A DNA stretch of 64,000 nt from Microglena sp. YARC (GCA_022414725.1 CM039465.1:4960688-5024687); one strand, 5' to 3'; counted from the first letter of the stretch, positions 28,985 through 39,288 are shown. Numbers and translations: made by a program. Notes: generated from the letters alone by a model not told the origin.

Positions 28985-29775
28985 TTGACCAAACACATGG
29001 GCAAACTCATGTCTCCCCCTGTGCCCCCACCCAATGGCAACTACACTGCCTACTCTACCCCTCCCCCCTGGGAAACACACACTGACAAATTTCAACTCGA
29101 AACCCCCGCCACCTCTATTCAGCATACTGCCTCACCCTACACCTACCTCTCATCCCCAACTGCCTACACTGACTGCATCAGAAAACTGGCCACAAATAAA
29201 GCCACAAGACCAGATGGGATACCCAATGAATTACTGATGTGTCTCCCCACCGAAATGCACACTGTCATTCACAAACTTATGCAAATCTCCTGGATCCTGG
29301 GAGAAACCCCAGACTGCTGGAAAACTTCTCACACAGTTATGCTTTACAAAAAATCTGACCCATACCTTCCCCAGAACTATAGACCCATAGGACTTAACAA
29401 TTATGTGGCTAAACTCTGGACCTCTCTCATCACCAACACAATTTCCACCTACTCAGAAACCAATCATATTCTCAGCACCTGCCAAGAGGGATTTAGAAAA
29501 GACAAGAGCACCTATAGGCAGCTCCTCAACCTCCTTCACAACATAGAGGATGCCTCCCTCTTCCAACAAGACTTGTACGCAGCTTACTCTGACTTTAGCT
29601 CTGCCTTCAACATGATAGATCACCAAAAACTTCTTTGCATTATGCACAACCTTGGATTCACCCACGACACCATAGACACAGTCAAAGGGATCTACACCAA
29701 CTCCAACACTCACATCCTCCTTAACAACACACCTGGTCAACCCATCCCCATCACCAGGGGATCCATCCAAGGGAC
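28985..29775 (+). pseudogene. retroelement ORF, reverse transcriptase first part
   Basis: Reads NKATRPDGIPNELL (RT domain 0/1), LYKKSDPYLPQNYRPIGLNN (domain 2), GFRKDKST, motif A YSDFSSAFNMIDH (about 29585-29625) with the catalytic Asp, and RGSIQG of motif B at about 29757-29774. The frame changes by one base at the GGG at 29772-29774, inside motif B. Past it, this frame reads serine-rich nonsense while the next frame continues the domain. Confidence 0.85.
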
Positions 29776-32335
29776 ACACTCTCCCCTCTCCTCTTCATCA
29801 TCTTTATTGAACCCCTCCACCGATGGCTATGCTCAGGAGGCAGGGGATACCGCGCTGCCTCCCTTCCCACCGCGGAGGCTGACGAGCACCTCACCAGCAG
29901 CCTGGGGTACGCGGATGACACCGCAGTCCTCACTGGAACGGTCGAGGACCTCCGCATCCAATGTGGTAAAGTCCAACTGTTCAGCACCTGGTCTGGCATC
30001 CCTCTCAATGCTACCAAATGTGTGGTCAGTGGCATCCTTCACAAGACACACCCCTCAAACCCCACCCACTATGATATCCTCAAACAAAGACTCCAGGACA
30101 AAATAGCCCTTGGAGACACATATGCCACTTATCAACCACCAGATATAGCCTACAAATACTTAGGAGTCCACATCTCTCTCACCCTCAACTGGAAAACCCA
30201 ACTGCATGCCACCCTTGACATTATCCACACCAAGGGCCTAGATATACTCAACAAAGCTAAAAGCAGGGCAACCCCTGAACAATGTATACGCATAATCACA
30301 CAATGCATCAGAGCAGCCATCAAATACCCTATGATCGTAGCCCCCTTCTCTCTCACAGACATCCACATTATAGATAAAGCAGAACTTAAGACAGTCAAAC
30401 TGTGCAGCAGCCTTCCCATGTCCTTCTCCACTAGGGCACTACACCTGCCCAAAACAGAGGCAGGCCTAGGGATACCCTCTCTCCTCACTGAATACACACA
30501 AATTACTGCCTCTGCCCTCACCCACGCCATGAATGACACTGGACGCCTGGGCATACTAACCAAATCTCTCCTCACTAAAACCTTCAAAACTTTCCACACT
30601 CTCACTCCAACCTCTCTCTCTCCCAAACTCCTCCAATACTCATCTCTTGCCCGGCAACTTCAACTCCTAGACCATTCAAACATCCAAATTACCTGGAATG
30701 ACACAGAACTCCTGGATAAGCTCAACATCCAATCAGTACTCCCTCAACCTGCTCACATCCCTGTCTCCCTTGTGACTCCCTTCCACGATCTAGGGATCTA
30801 TACATACCACGACCTGGTTACTCCAGCAGGCACTCACCTTATCACTACCACGGATCTTATCACACAGGGCAAAGTCACAAAGCACCATCGGCGCTCCCTC
30901 AACCTCCTTACAGCACACCTCACTGGCAACAGCCCCGACCTGCTCCCCTCCTTCAGCCATGCCAACCCTCTTCCATTACCGCAGCGACGACTTACCTCGT
31001 CATACACCATCCCACCCAAACCGTCAGCCGATGCGCAGAACATGTTTGTCGCCCGCCCGGCCTCCACCCCAACTCAGCGCTACCCCACCAGCCGAGCGCA
31101 ACCTCCTGTCAAGGAAGCGGACTACACAGCAGACCCTCTCCGAGACCTCAGCGGGGAACAATGGTGGGCGTGGACCACCTGCAACTCCACAGCCGAATGG
31201 AACGCCAACGTCGACCACTACGGTAAAGCATGGGGCAACAATGAAGCCGCGACAACCTGGGCATCCCGCCTTCACCTCTGCAAGGCCATCATCCACGGCC
31301 CAGCCAAGCCCTTCTTTAAGCACTACAACATCACTAAGGTCTCCAACCCTGATCTTCTCAAGGCAGCAATGCTCCACCCTACCCCTGGATCCCCATCCCC
31401 CCCTACCCGTCTCCTTCACCTCACCTATGGTAACCAGTACAAACCCATCAGCATCACCAGCTGGCGCAGCAAACGGACCATGGACACTAGGGACACCAGC
31501 ATCACCACCACTGCCCACCTCCAATGGGCCTCCATCACCATGCACAACGACCATATCAGTCAATACACCCAAATTGATTACACTATCCTTCATAGTAACC
31601 CAATTACTCCCACCACCTCTGAGGTCCACTGGAAACCACAACCATACCACACCACCCACCTCATCACTATGCTGGGCCAATCCACCTATGACACCCTTCT
31701 CCAGGCCTTCAAAGACACACCCACCACCACAACCCAACTTAACCCCAGAAGAGACTCCCACCTTACTAACTCCCAGCAACAGGGACAATGGGCCACTACA
31801 CCTGGCTTCAACGCTGATAACCATGCCCTTGTCCACAAACTTCTTCACATAGACACTCATGACCGAAACCCTACCTGGGACATCCAATCACCACTCAAAC
31901 ACACAGCCCAAACTGGCATCCTCACTGGCTCAGAAGGCCAGCGAACCCACACGCATGCAGACACTACATTCCTCTACAACCCCACCGGGAAATGTGTGGG
32001 TCATAGTACCAACACCCTTCTCACCTCCCTCCACACACACTATGGATACAATAAAACTACACGCCCTTCAACTTGGAACCAACTCACACAAGGAGGATTC
32101 CTACCTGACCTTGCAGCCCTATACACCAGACACAAGGACACCCCTGCCTCCACCTACACTCTTCCCCCAGCCCTGCACCAAGCTAACCTACACCTCAACA
32201 TCACCCATCACCGCACTGCTACTCCACTCAACCTAGATTCTGCCTATGAAGAATTTTCCTCCATGAACCCAGCTGACCAGCTCTTTGAAGCCAACGGGGA
32301 TCTCTTCCACAGCATCTGGACAGGGGATCACTGGT
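29775..32335 (+). pseudogene. retroelement ORF, reverse transcriptase second part and connector
   Basis: In the shifted frame motif B continues as LSPLLFIIFIEPLHRWL. Motif C is SSLGYADDTAVL (YADD at about 29908-29919), followed by the thumb (LNATKCVVSG, YKYLGVHISLTLNWK). The rest is a Thr/His/Pro-rich connector of several hundred residues with no recognised domain (KHYNITKVSNPDLLKAAMLH is near its middle). The frame closes at 32388, and coding character passes to the next frame at about 32322-32335. Confidence 0.8.
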
Positions 32336-34328
32336 GGACATCCCTACCTCCGTCACCGATGCACACAAGGCACTCAGGTGGGCTCTAGCCAGTGCTGACC
32401 ACGCAGAAGCACAACACATCCCAACATGCACTGTCTTACTCATCCCAGACAACTATAATGCCCCCTACAAGAAACTACTGCACCACCCCTGGATCCACCA
32501 CGTGGACTCCAGACCTTTCTCTGAAATCTACAGCACCTCTGAAACCTGGCTAGGGGGCAAACATCACAACCCTACCTCCTCCCACAAGCTCCACATTCTC
32601 ATCATCAGCAACCCAAGCAGCCAACCTGAATACCTATACCGTCTCCAGGGGTTCAAAGACATCTGGTCACAGCACATGCTCAGCATCTCACCCTACTGGG
32701 AACCACATAACCTCCCTGCACATCCTACCCTTACCTCTTCAGACACACAAATCACCTACCCCAGGACTCTTAAATCCCTCACTACCCTGCCCTGGCAGCC
32801 TACCACCCACCACTGCCCCCCTCTGCTCCCCACAGTCATCTACCCCTGCCACTACCCAGCCATACCTACCCTAGGTCTGCAGGTCTATACTGATGGCAGC
32901 CTGATCAAGGGAGCCCCTGGCACCCCCAGCAAAATAGGTGCAGGGGTCTACATACCTGTGGCTGGTATGAGGTATTCCATTAACCCAGGAGGCCAAGGCG
33001 CCACGAGAACTAACAACCGGGCTGAATTAGTGGCCATCCATCAAGCCATAGCACGCATTGACTATAACACTGACCTCACCCTGCACACTGACAGCCTCTG
33101 CTCACTCCAACTCATTAACAAAATGATTCAAGATCCTACTACCTCTACACGTTCTCTTCACTCTGAACTCCTGCATTCTATCCGCACTCACCTTGTCCAA
33201 CGCATTCTGGCAGGATCACACACTACCCTCTGCAAAGTACGCTCACACACTGGCATATTGGGCAATGATAGAGCAGATGCACTAGCACGCAATGCAGCCA
33301 CCAACCCAGCATCTGTACGATACACCGACACCACTGGAGAACAACCCCGCCACAACACCTATTGGCCCACTGTCCAACCCCCCTGCACACCTCTTGGCAC
33401 AACTCCCCCACGAGCCTTAGCACCTAACCTCACCAACGGGATCAGTCTTAACGTTCCCACTAGCTGCCACCTCGGACAGCATCCCCTCAAAGGCATATAT
33501 GCCACCACCTGGGCTGATAACACCCCCTTGCATCTACCCCACTCCAGCAATAAATTCTGGACATCCTCTCACATCACCCACAGAACTAAGTTCTGCATCC
33601 TCAAGGCCAGATGGGGCCGACTGTGGAACAAGAAGCTTGCCTCTCGCTGGAAGATGCCCTATGCTAACAACCCCAACCCTGCCACCTCCCCCACATGCCC
33701 TATTTGTACCACCCACGAGGACGGAGCTGGCCACATTCTTGCTGGCTGCACACACGCCACCTTCAAGGGCATGTACATCAAGCGTCATGACGCAGCTGTC
33801 CACTTATTGCACAAGGCCATCAGCAAAGGCGCCCTTGGATCCCGCCGCGTTATCATGGACGCAGGCAGGCTGGAGGACCTCCCCTGCGGAGTCCTTGGCA
33901 AAACACTGCCTGACTGGTTACGCCCTCCCTCCATCTCAGCAGAGATCTGGCCCAAACTGAGGCCAGATCTCGCCATCCTGCCCGAGGTGGACTCACCCAC
34001 AATTGCTGCTGACAAGGAAATCTGGATTCTAGAGCTGGGATACTGCTCTGACACCAACCATGCCACTAAGGCAGAGGATAAACATGCCCAACACACCCAT
34101 TTGGTGGCCGGCCTAAGACTAGCTGGCTACCTTGTTCACTACCTAGTTGTTACCATTGGTACCACTGGCACCATCCCCAGAACCTTTGTGACCTCCATGA
34201 CCACCCTTGGTCTTACCAATTTAGAAATTCTTACATTAGCAGACCAGCTGCACCACCACTCTGTTGACAGCTTTCAGACTATTTTACAATGTCGTAGATT
34301 CATGGAACACCACCCCGCCGGAGATTAA
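32322..34328 (+). CDS. retroelement ORF, RNase H, zinc knuckle and restriction-like endonuclease
   Basis: An open frame of about 665 codons without its own clear ATG at the start, ending with TAA at 34326-34328. RNase HI: LQVYTDGSLIKG with Asp 1, NNRAELVAIHQAI with Glu, LHTDSLCS with Asp 2, and HTGILGNDRADALA with Asp 3; all four carboxylates are present. Then CPICTTHEDGAGHILAGC, a CCHC knuckle (about 33696-33755), and RHDAAVHLLHKAI. A nuclease-like end follows: RPDLAILPE (about 33961) and IWILELGYCSDT (about 34018), matching P-D..(D/E) positions of restriction-like endonucleases. This part would remove RNA from the cDNA and nick target DNA. Confidence 0.82.
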   Translation, partial: RGSLVDIPTSVTDAHKALRWALASADHAEAQHIPTCTVLLIPDNYNAPYKKLLHHPWIHHVDSRPFSEIYSTSETWLGGKHHNPTSSHKLHILIISNPSSQPEYLYRLQGFKDIWSQHMLSISPYWEPHNLPAHPTLTSSDTQITYPRTLKSLTTLPWQPTTHHCPPLLPTVIYPCHYPAIPTLGLQVYTDGSLIKGAPGTPSKIGAGVYIPVAGMRYSINPGGQGATRTNNRAELVAIHQAIARIDYNTDLTLHTDSLCSLQLINKMIQDPTTSTRSLHSELLHSIRTHLVQRILAGSHTTLCKVRSHTGILGNDRADALARNAATNPASVRYTDTTGEQPRHNTYWPTVQPPCTPLGTTPPRALAPNLTNGISLNVPTSCHLGQHPLKGIYATTWADNTPLHLPHSSNKFWTSSHITHRTKFCILKARWGRLWNKKLASRWKMPYANNPNPATSPTCPICTTHEDGAGHILAGCTHATFKGMYIKRHDAAVHLLHKAISKGALGSRRVIMDAGRLEDLPCGVLGKTLPDWLRPPSISAEIWPKLRPDLAILPEVDSPTIAADKEIWILELGYCSDTNHATKAEDKHAQHTHLVAGLRLAGYLVHYLVVTIGTTGTIPRTFVTSMTTLGLTNLEILTLADQLHHHSVDSFQTILQCRRFMEHHPAGD

Positions 34329-34531
34329 CATTTTTTGGTCCAGCTAGTGCCACCCACGTGACTGACTGAAATGACTCTCAGTCAGTTACGGGTGGGATCA
34401 CAACTAGTACTGGATCTTTTTTGTGTTTATCTATGGTGACTACAGCTAGCTTCTGCGTACGCTGTGGTGTCCTTAATCTCACGTCCCTAGAGTATTTATA
34501 CTTCTTGGATGTAACAATTTCAATTTCAATT

Positions 34532-34771
34532 TTGGTTTTATGAAGGGGGATGGTGGTTCCTCCCACAAAAGGTGACGGGTGACGGGTCTGTGGAACTCCC
34601 CCCGCATAATGTAATTCAATCAACCATTTCTATTTGATTTATTATTCAATGTTTAAAAAACTATACACAACCCTACACACCCTTCACTACACATCTGGTT
34701 TGCTGTACTTTCTGCTGGGGTGCCGTATCGCAATTCAGAGGGCAACGGTGACGGGTTGAGTGATGGGTTGA
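34532..34771. repeat. 240-bp direct repeat flanking the retroelement, 3' copy
   Basis: Begins directly after the (CAATTT)n tail. It ends GAGTGATGGGTTGA and runs on without a break into GCAACCCAGCACAGCAAGGG, which is host repeat also seen at 28118. Four substitutions relative to the 5' copy. Confidence 0.9.
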
Positions 34772-35503
34772 GCAACCCAGCACAGCAAGGGGGATAAACA
34801 ACACCAGTCATCTCAAAGGAAACCGCGAGGTCTCAAGCAGGATTCTGCTTGAGAACCCTTTTAGGTTTCTGAAGGGGGGAGCGCGGGCCCCGCGGAGCGG
34901 GGCAGTGGAATTGAGCTGTTGACTCGCACCGTGAATACATGGGATGTAGTTGTTGTTCCCGAGATGGAGAGTCTTTTCAGAGGTGTTCATAGGAACACAT
35001 TTGAAATAGGGATTGATGTGATCCTCCGGCATTCTCTATTTATTTTTTTGTTGAAATAGTTGTTGTTCCCGAGATGCCGTGTGACGTTACTCGACAGGAT
35101 CCGCATTGATGATAGTGGTCGCCATGTGATGTGACTCGACAGGATCCACATTGATGATAGCGGTCGCCATGTGATGAGGCTGGACGCTGATGAGTCTGCG
35201 AAAGCCGCCTGGGTGGCGTGTGTGAGAATGAATGAATGTACAGACGGGGGGGATGCGCAAGCCGCCGTGGCATGTGTGAGGATGATGGCCAACACCGATG
35301 AGGATGTTAAATGTGACAATTGTGACAAATGTGACAGTTTATAGACATCACTATTATCTGATGAGACCTCCTTAACAAAGTATGCCATTATGTCAATTTA
35401 TAGTTCGGTACAATAACTGTCACATTTGTCACATTTGTCACAATTTGTCAATCTGCCTCTCTGTAAAATCAGACTCCCAAGACGAGCTTCCTGAGCACAC
35501 TCA
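34772..35503. repeat. mosaic of interspersed repeats, no gene
   Basis: 34830-34925 is an inverted copy of the hairpin element (TCTCAAGCAGGATTCTGCTT to GGGGCAGTGGAATTGAGCTG). 34930-35075 is an inverted copy of the 18045-18232 repeat. 35085-35175 has two GTGAC..TCGACAGGATCC units. 35200-35290 has CGCAAGCCGCC..GTGTGTGA units like those at 12849-13164. ACATTTGTCACATTTGTCAC near 35420 pairs with GTGACAAATGTGACAG at 35321, an inverted repeat about 80 bp apart. Confidence 0.7.
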
Positions 35504-35915
35504 TCTCAATTCCACTGCCCCGCTCCGCGGTGCACGCGCTCCCCCCTTCAGAAATCCAATAGGGTTGTCAAGCAGAAGCCGACCGGACTACAGTGAATGC
35601 GGTTGCATAAGGCACGACACAATGCGGCTTTAATCAATCGACGACAAGTGTTCCTTGTGCGCTTCGAAAAACGAGTGTAAACAACACAAGATCCGTACAG
35701 ATTACAGCCATACAAACGCGAATCTCTCTCTGTTGAACTGCGACTCATTCAATGCGCCGAACAAACCAGAATTCGCCCCCGTACAGAAAGTTTCGGATAG
35801 ATCCGAATTAGATTTATGTTATATCTGCATCAGATTGGTATTAGATACGCGCCGGTATCACACCGTGCGCGACACCCCATGCGGTGAGATGAGAAAAAAT
35901 AAATTCAGGCCAAAA
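35504..35915 (+). repeat. ~460-bp interspersed element, copy 2, cut by the foldback
   Basis: Matches 24398-24850 in order from CTCAATTCCACTGCCCCGCT through AACTGCGACTCATTCAATGC and ACGCGCCGGTATCACACCGT to AATTCAGGCCAAA. It stops exactly where the 326-bp inverted repeat begins, whereas copy 1 continues TTAGCGCATCCC. Confidence 0.75.
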
Positions 35916-36241
35916 AACACGGTGTGATCGAACGGTGCGATAAACGTCCCGGACAAAAACATGGGGTGATAATACGAGAACGGGGTGATAAACTGGGTAC
36001 AGATAGCTAGATATAATTAATCCAAATATAAACCAAAAATATGGGTTCTATGGATAAAAATAGAATTACATTGATCCGCGGATTAATGTAACTCTATTTT
36101 TATCCATAGAACCTATATTTTTGGTTTATACTTGGATTAATTATATCTAGCTATCTGTACCCAGTTTATCACCCCGTTCTCGTATTATCACCCCATGTTT
36201 TTGTCCGGGACGTTTATCGCACCGTTCGATCACACCGTGTT
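35916..36241. mobile_element. loopless foldback (MITE-like) element, 163-bp arms
   Basis: Left arm starts AACACGGTGTGATCGAACGG and includes GGGGTGATAATACGAGAACG and GATATAATTAATCCAAATAT. The right arm is its reverse complement, ending CGTTCGATCACACCGTGTT. The centre is CCGCGG (36076-36081), with no loop. I count four mismatches between arms. No open frame codes for a transposase. An RNA from it would form a single long hairpin. Confidence 0.93.
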
Positions 36242-36473
36242 AGCCAGTGTGTTGGTCTGTGAGGCACAGAATATAAAACTCCCCACGCAGACCCCTAATA
36301 TGAACTGGTCCCATGATATCCAAGTGAAGGCGTTGGAGAGGTGCACGGATCTTAGTTTTGCTTTCTTTAGGAAAAGGGAGACGTTTGCCCTTAGCCTTCT
36401 GACAAGCATCACAAGGGATCTTATCCAGCTTCTTGACCTGCTGGAGTGAGAGAGGTAAGTTCCTAACCATACC
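36242..36473 (-). pseudogene. Copia integrase fragment after an in-frame TAG
   Basis: Same frame as the upstream polyprotein. Reads KIPCDACQKAKGKRLPFPKE (second half of the HHCC finger), RLHLDIMGP and LRGEFYILCLTDQ, where the first catalytic Asp of the DDE core lies in LDIMGP. Ends at the foldback junction. Confidence 0.85.
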
Positions 36474-39251
36474 CTACTTGACAAGTCTGTGCATGGCATC
36501 ATAGCCGGGGTGACCCAACCGCCTATGCCACAGCCATTCAGGAGTGGTAGGGATAACAACTCCACCGTCTTCATCAACATCAAGTGCAGAAGCTGGGTAA
36601 TCGTCAGCACCAAACAAACAGCCACTAGTGGTGTAACAAGGCCTACTTGCAAACTTGTATACACCATCACTGGATGCAGGGAAGGACCAGAGAACAGAAG
36701 AGCCCTGAGTGGCAGTACAACTAAGACTATCAAAAGAAACCTTGCAGAGGAGAGAATGAGCCACAGCATTTACTGACAGGAGGTTCACCGGACAGTGAGG
36801 TATGTAGAGAACATCAGTTAAAGTGATTGGTGTTGGTAACCAATCACTACATAACTGAATGGATCCCTTACCCTTTGCCCGTTGAACCACCCCATCACCA
36901 AATCGAACTGATGGCAGATTTGGAGGAACATTAAACACAGTGAACAAAGACCTATCACCTGTGATGGACATGCCAGCTCCAGAATCCACATGCCAGACAC
37001 CCTCAGACAGGCTTGGGCTACACACATTAGAGAACCTTGAAGTGCAGGAGAATAGGACAGGGATTACCTCGTATTTTTGCATAGCAAACGCATCAATTTG
37101 AGCCTGCAAGGAGGACATTTGCCTTGGAGTAAGATGCCCTGGAAGAGCCAGGTTGACAGGCACAGGTGCAGGAAGTGTTGCACTATCCCTGACCCTTCGC
37201 AGTGCAGGTAACTTCGTCCAGCAACGGTCCTCCGTGTGACCATCCTTGTGAGGGCATGGTCCCCAGGTGCATTCCAGGCGCCTCTTGTTAGATCCAGAAC
37301 CACCAACAGGTTTCTGCCGTCGCTGAAATGCAGCATGAGCAGGAAACTGAGGAGTGTTTCGGGACCAACCAGGGTGCCTGGAATCCGACTGAGGAAGCGC
37401 TATGTTCAGAATGTCTAGCTGCCTATATTCCTCTAGACAGGACCAGTACTCAACAGGTTGCTGGTTATACAGCAGGATGCCATATTTAATCCGCAGCGTT
37501 TCGAACCGCTGCAGACTCGCACCTTGGACTATGATCCCCATGGCGTGACGCTGAGTCTGCGGAAACCCTGCACTACGCAGGTCAGTGCACATACCTCGAA
37601 CCCGACGAAAGAAAGCATCTACTTGCTCATGAGCGCCCATGACCGAAGCATGATACTCTTTCAACAAGAGAGGGACACGAGAGGCAAGGGCATCAGACTG
37701 CTGCCTCCGGATATGCAAAAAGATATCCCGAGGTGAAGCGAAGTCCTTGAACACCTTGACTAGCGCATCCGTCATGTTCGCGAGCATCATGGATAGGATC
37801 ATGAATTCTTGGCGGGGCAGGGGAAGTGCACTGAAACCTAACAGTGCAGGATCTACACTAGACTCACCATGAGAGGCCGAAGTTCCAGCAGGAAGAGGAG
37901 CAGACTGAGCATCCAAAGACTCACGAATTGACAAAAAATACTCCGCTGCTAGACCAGCATCATAAGCGCGCTGGTCATCTAAGTTCCTAATCAGATCTAA
38001 GGAACGCGCAACACCCACAACGAGCTCGAAGTCAGGACGAACAGGACAGAAACTGAGGGGAACTTTCACAAACTGGTAGCCACGCCTATCATTGTCCCTT
38101 CGCCTAATGCCCCCAAAGGTTACCCCACCGGGAGAAGGGTAATTGATCCCTGGCATAACAGGTCCAAGAAAAGCCCTGCACTCAAGACCTAGCTCAGAAT
38201 ATGCCATGACACGCCTAGGCCTAGGGCGACCCTTGCTATCTACCATAGCCTGAGTAGCTGCCATATCCAGCGTACCGTACAAGATGCGGTCCAGAGATTC
38301 CCCACTGTATTGAGCTTGGCGAATCTGACGGCAGTCTTGCACAGATAGACGGAGAGGTTGACCGCCATCAAGGAGATGCTCCCAGGAATCGCATGACAGC
38401 GAAGGAGGCACAAAAAGCGGAGGGGCAGGAGCAGGTGGCAGCTCCACCGGCGGAGGCGGGGGTGGAGGGGGCTCCTGCGAAGGGCCAGCAAGAGATGCGC
38501 GGCCAGCAGTAGAAGCAGCTTCTCGCGCACGAGTGTTGTAGCCAGACAGACCTCGGTCTGAAGGCAAGGTGAAGGACGCAGACTTCTGCAGCAAAGACGG
38601 CCTGGACACCTCCGGGTGGACAGGTGGAAGAGGCGCATGTCTCAACTCCAGGGTAGGAGCAAGGGCAGGCTCAGGTCGAAACTCCAGAATAGGAGCAATG
38701 GCAGGAGCCGACCGAGGTTCATACACCGGAGAGACGGTTGATGTGAACACTCGAGTAGCAGTGGAAGGAGTACCTTCACCGAAGTCACCACTCTTCGCAC
38801 TCTGTAGATCCTCATCTTCATCATCAGAGTCATCATCATAGCCATCTTCACGGCGATGGAGATCCAGGTCTGCAGAATCGTAGCCAAACCGAGCATCAGG
38901 AGGAGGAGGCGCCCTACCATACTGGATGATCTGAGTCGAAACACAGCAGAGACGCATCAGGACGTCCTCAACTTCAGGAGACAAGCGGACAATAGGAGAA
39001 CAAGCCGCAAAGGTGGAAGATTGAGTGGGGGGGGTTACTTCCAGGATGGCGGAAGGACTCCCATGACCGCTAGCAGAGGCAGCTGGTGCACAGACGTCTA
39101 GCCAGTCGTCAAGAGGGCTCGGGTCCTCCGTTGGAAGGACGCGATCGCAGCCATTGCTGATGATGACGCTGCGCATCCCGCGCATCCAAGATTCTCCATT
39201 CTTGTCATTGAGTTTCTCGAAATTAGCGGGAGGCCCTCGCGGAAGTTGCAT
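36474..39251 (-). CDS. Copia gag-protease-pre-integrase polyprotein
   Basis: A 925-codon frame from ATG 39251 (MQLPRGPPANFEKLNDKNG). Gag helical core in the middle (QEFMILSMMLANMTDALVKV, then FFRRVRGMCTDLRSAGFPQT). A nucleic-acid knuckle of unusual spacing C-x4-C-x5-H-x4-C (CTWGPCPHKDGHTEDRC). Aspartic protease VWHVDSGAGMSITGD with the DSGA active site. GAG pre-integrase and the first half of the integrase zinc finger WLWHRRLGHPGYDAMHRLVK. A TAG at 36474-36476 then stops it. In the array copies the matching position is a lysine or neighbouring sense codon. Confidence 0.88.
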   Translation of the reverse strand: MQLPRGPPANFEKLNDKNGESWMRGMRSVIISNGCDRVLPTEDPSPLDDWLDVCAPAASASGHGSPSAILEVTPPTQSSTFAACSPIVRLSPEVEDVLMRLCCVSTQIIQYGRAPPPPDARFGYDSADLDLHRREDGYDDDSDDEDEDLQSAKSGDFGEGTPSTATRVFTSTVSPVYEPRSAPAIAPILEFRPEPALAPTLELRHAPLPPVHPEVSRPSLLQKSASFTLPSDRGLSGYNTRAREAASTAGRASLAGPSQEPPPPPPPPVELPPAPAPPLFVPPSLSCDSWEHLLDGGQPLRLSVQDCRQIRQAQYSGESLDRILYGTLDMAATQAMVDSKGRPRPRRVMAYSELGLECRAFLGPVMPGINYPSPGGVTFGGIRRRDNDRRGYQFVKVPLSFCPVRPDFELVVGVARSLDLIRNLDDQRAYDAGLAAEYFLSIRESLDAQSAPLPAGTSASHGESSVDPALLGFSALPLPRQEFMILSMMLANMTDALVKVFKDFASPRDIFLHIRRQQSDALASRVPLLLKEYHASVMGAHEQVDAFFRRVRGMCTDLRSAGFPQTQRHAMGIIVQGASLQRFETLRIKYGILLYNQQPVEYWSCLEEYRQLDILNIALPQSDSRHPGWSRNTPQFPAHAAFQRRQKPVGGSGSNKRRLECTWGPCPHKDGHTEDRCWTKLPALRRVRDSATLPAPVPVNLALPGHLTPRQMSSLQAQIDAFAMQKYEVIPVLFSCTSRFSNVCSPSLSEGVWHVDSGAGMSITGDRSLFTVFNVPPNLPSVRFGDGVVQRAKGKGSIQLCSDWLPTPITLTDVLYIPHCPVNLLSVNAVAHSLLCKVSFDSLSCTATQGSSVLWSFPASSDGVYKFASRPCYTTSGCLFGADDYPASALDVDEDGGVVIPTTPEWLWHRRLGHPGYDAMHRLVK

Positions 39252-39288
39252 CGTAAAGCAGTGGTAGTAAATGAGGGGCCTTATAACC

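Larger units (their letters stand above)
28981..34531 (+). mobile_element. non-LTR-type retroelement: RT, RNase H, zinc knuckle, restriction-like endonuclease
   Basis: One long polyprotein reading, interrupted by two frame changes, runs from about 28985 to 34328. Order: reverse transcriptase, a long connector, RNase HI, a C-x2-C-x7-H-x4-C knuckle, and a PD-(D/E)xK-like nuclease. No apurinic endonuclease is present at the N-terminus. The non-coding 3' end finishes in (CAATTT)n-like sequence at 34515-34531, as LINE tails often do. RLE-bearing LINE clades (R2/CRE/NeSL) and the Dualen type of green algae carry such nucleases; the combination with RNase H is closest in style to Dualen, but I cannot place it by eye. 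Flanked by 240-bp direct repeats. Confidence 0.8.

Noticed and set aside
31024..31887. 287-codon minus-strand and 297-codon alternative + frames in the retroelement
   Set aside because: They overlap the connector of the retroelement polyprotein and are Gly/Val- or Pro/Ser-rich shadows.
28741..34771. Reading the 240-bp direct repeats as LTRs of an LTR retrotransposon
   Set aside because: The enclosed polyprotein has LINE-type RT, a restriction-like nuclease and a simple-repeat 3' tail, no DDE integrase or protease, and each repeat copy is continuous with host sequence on its outer side.
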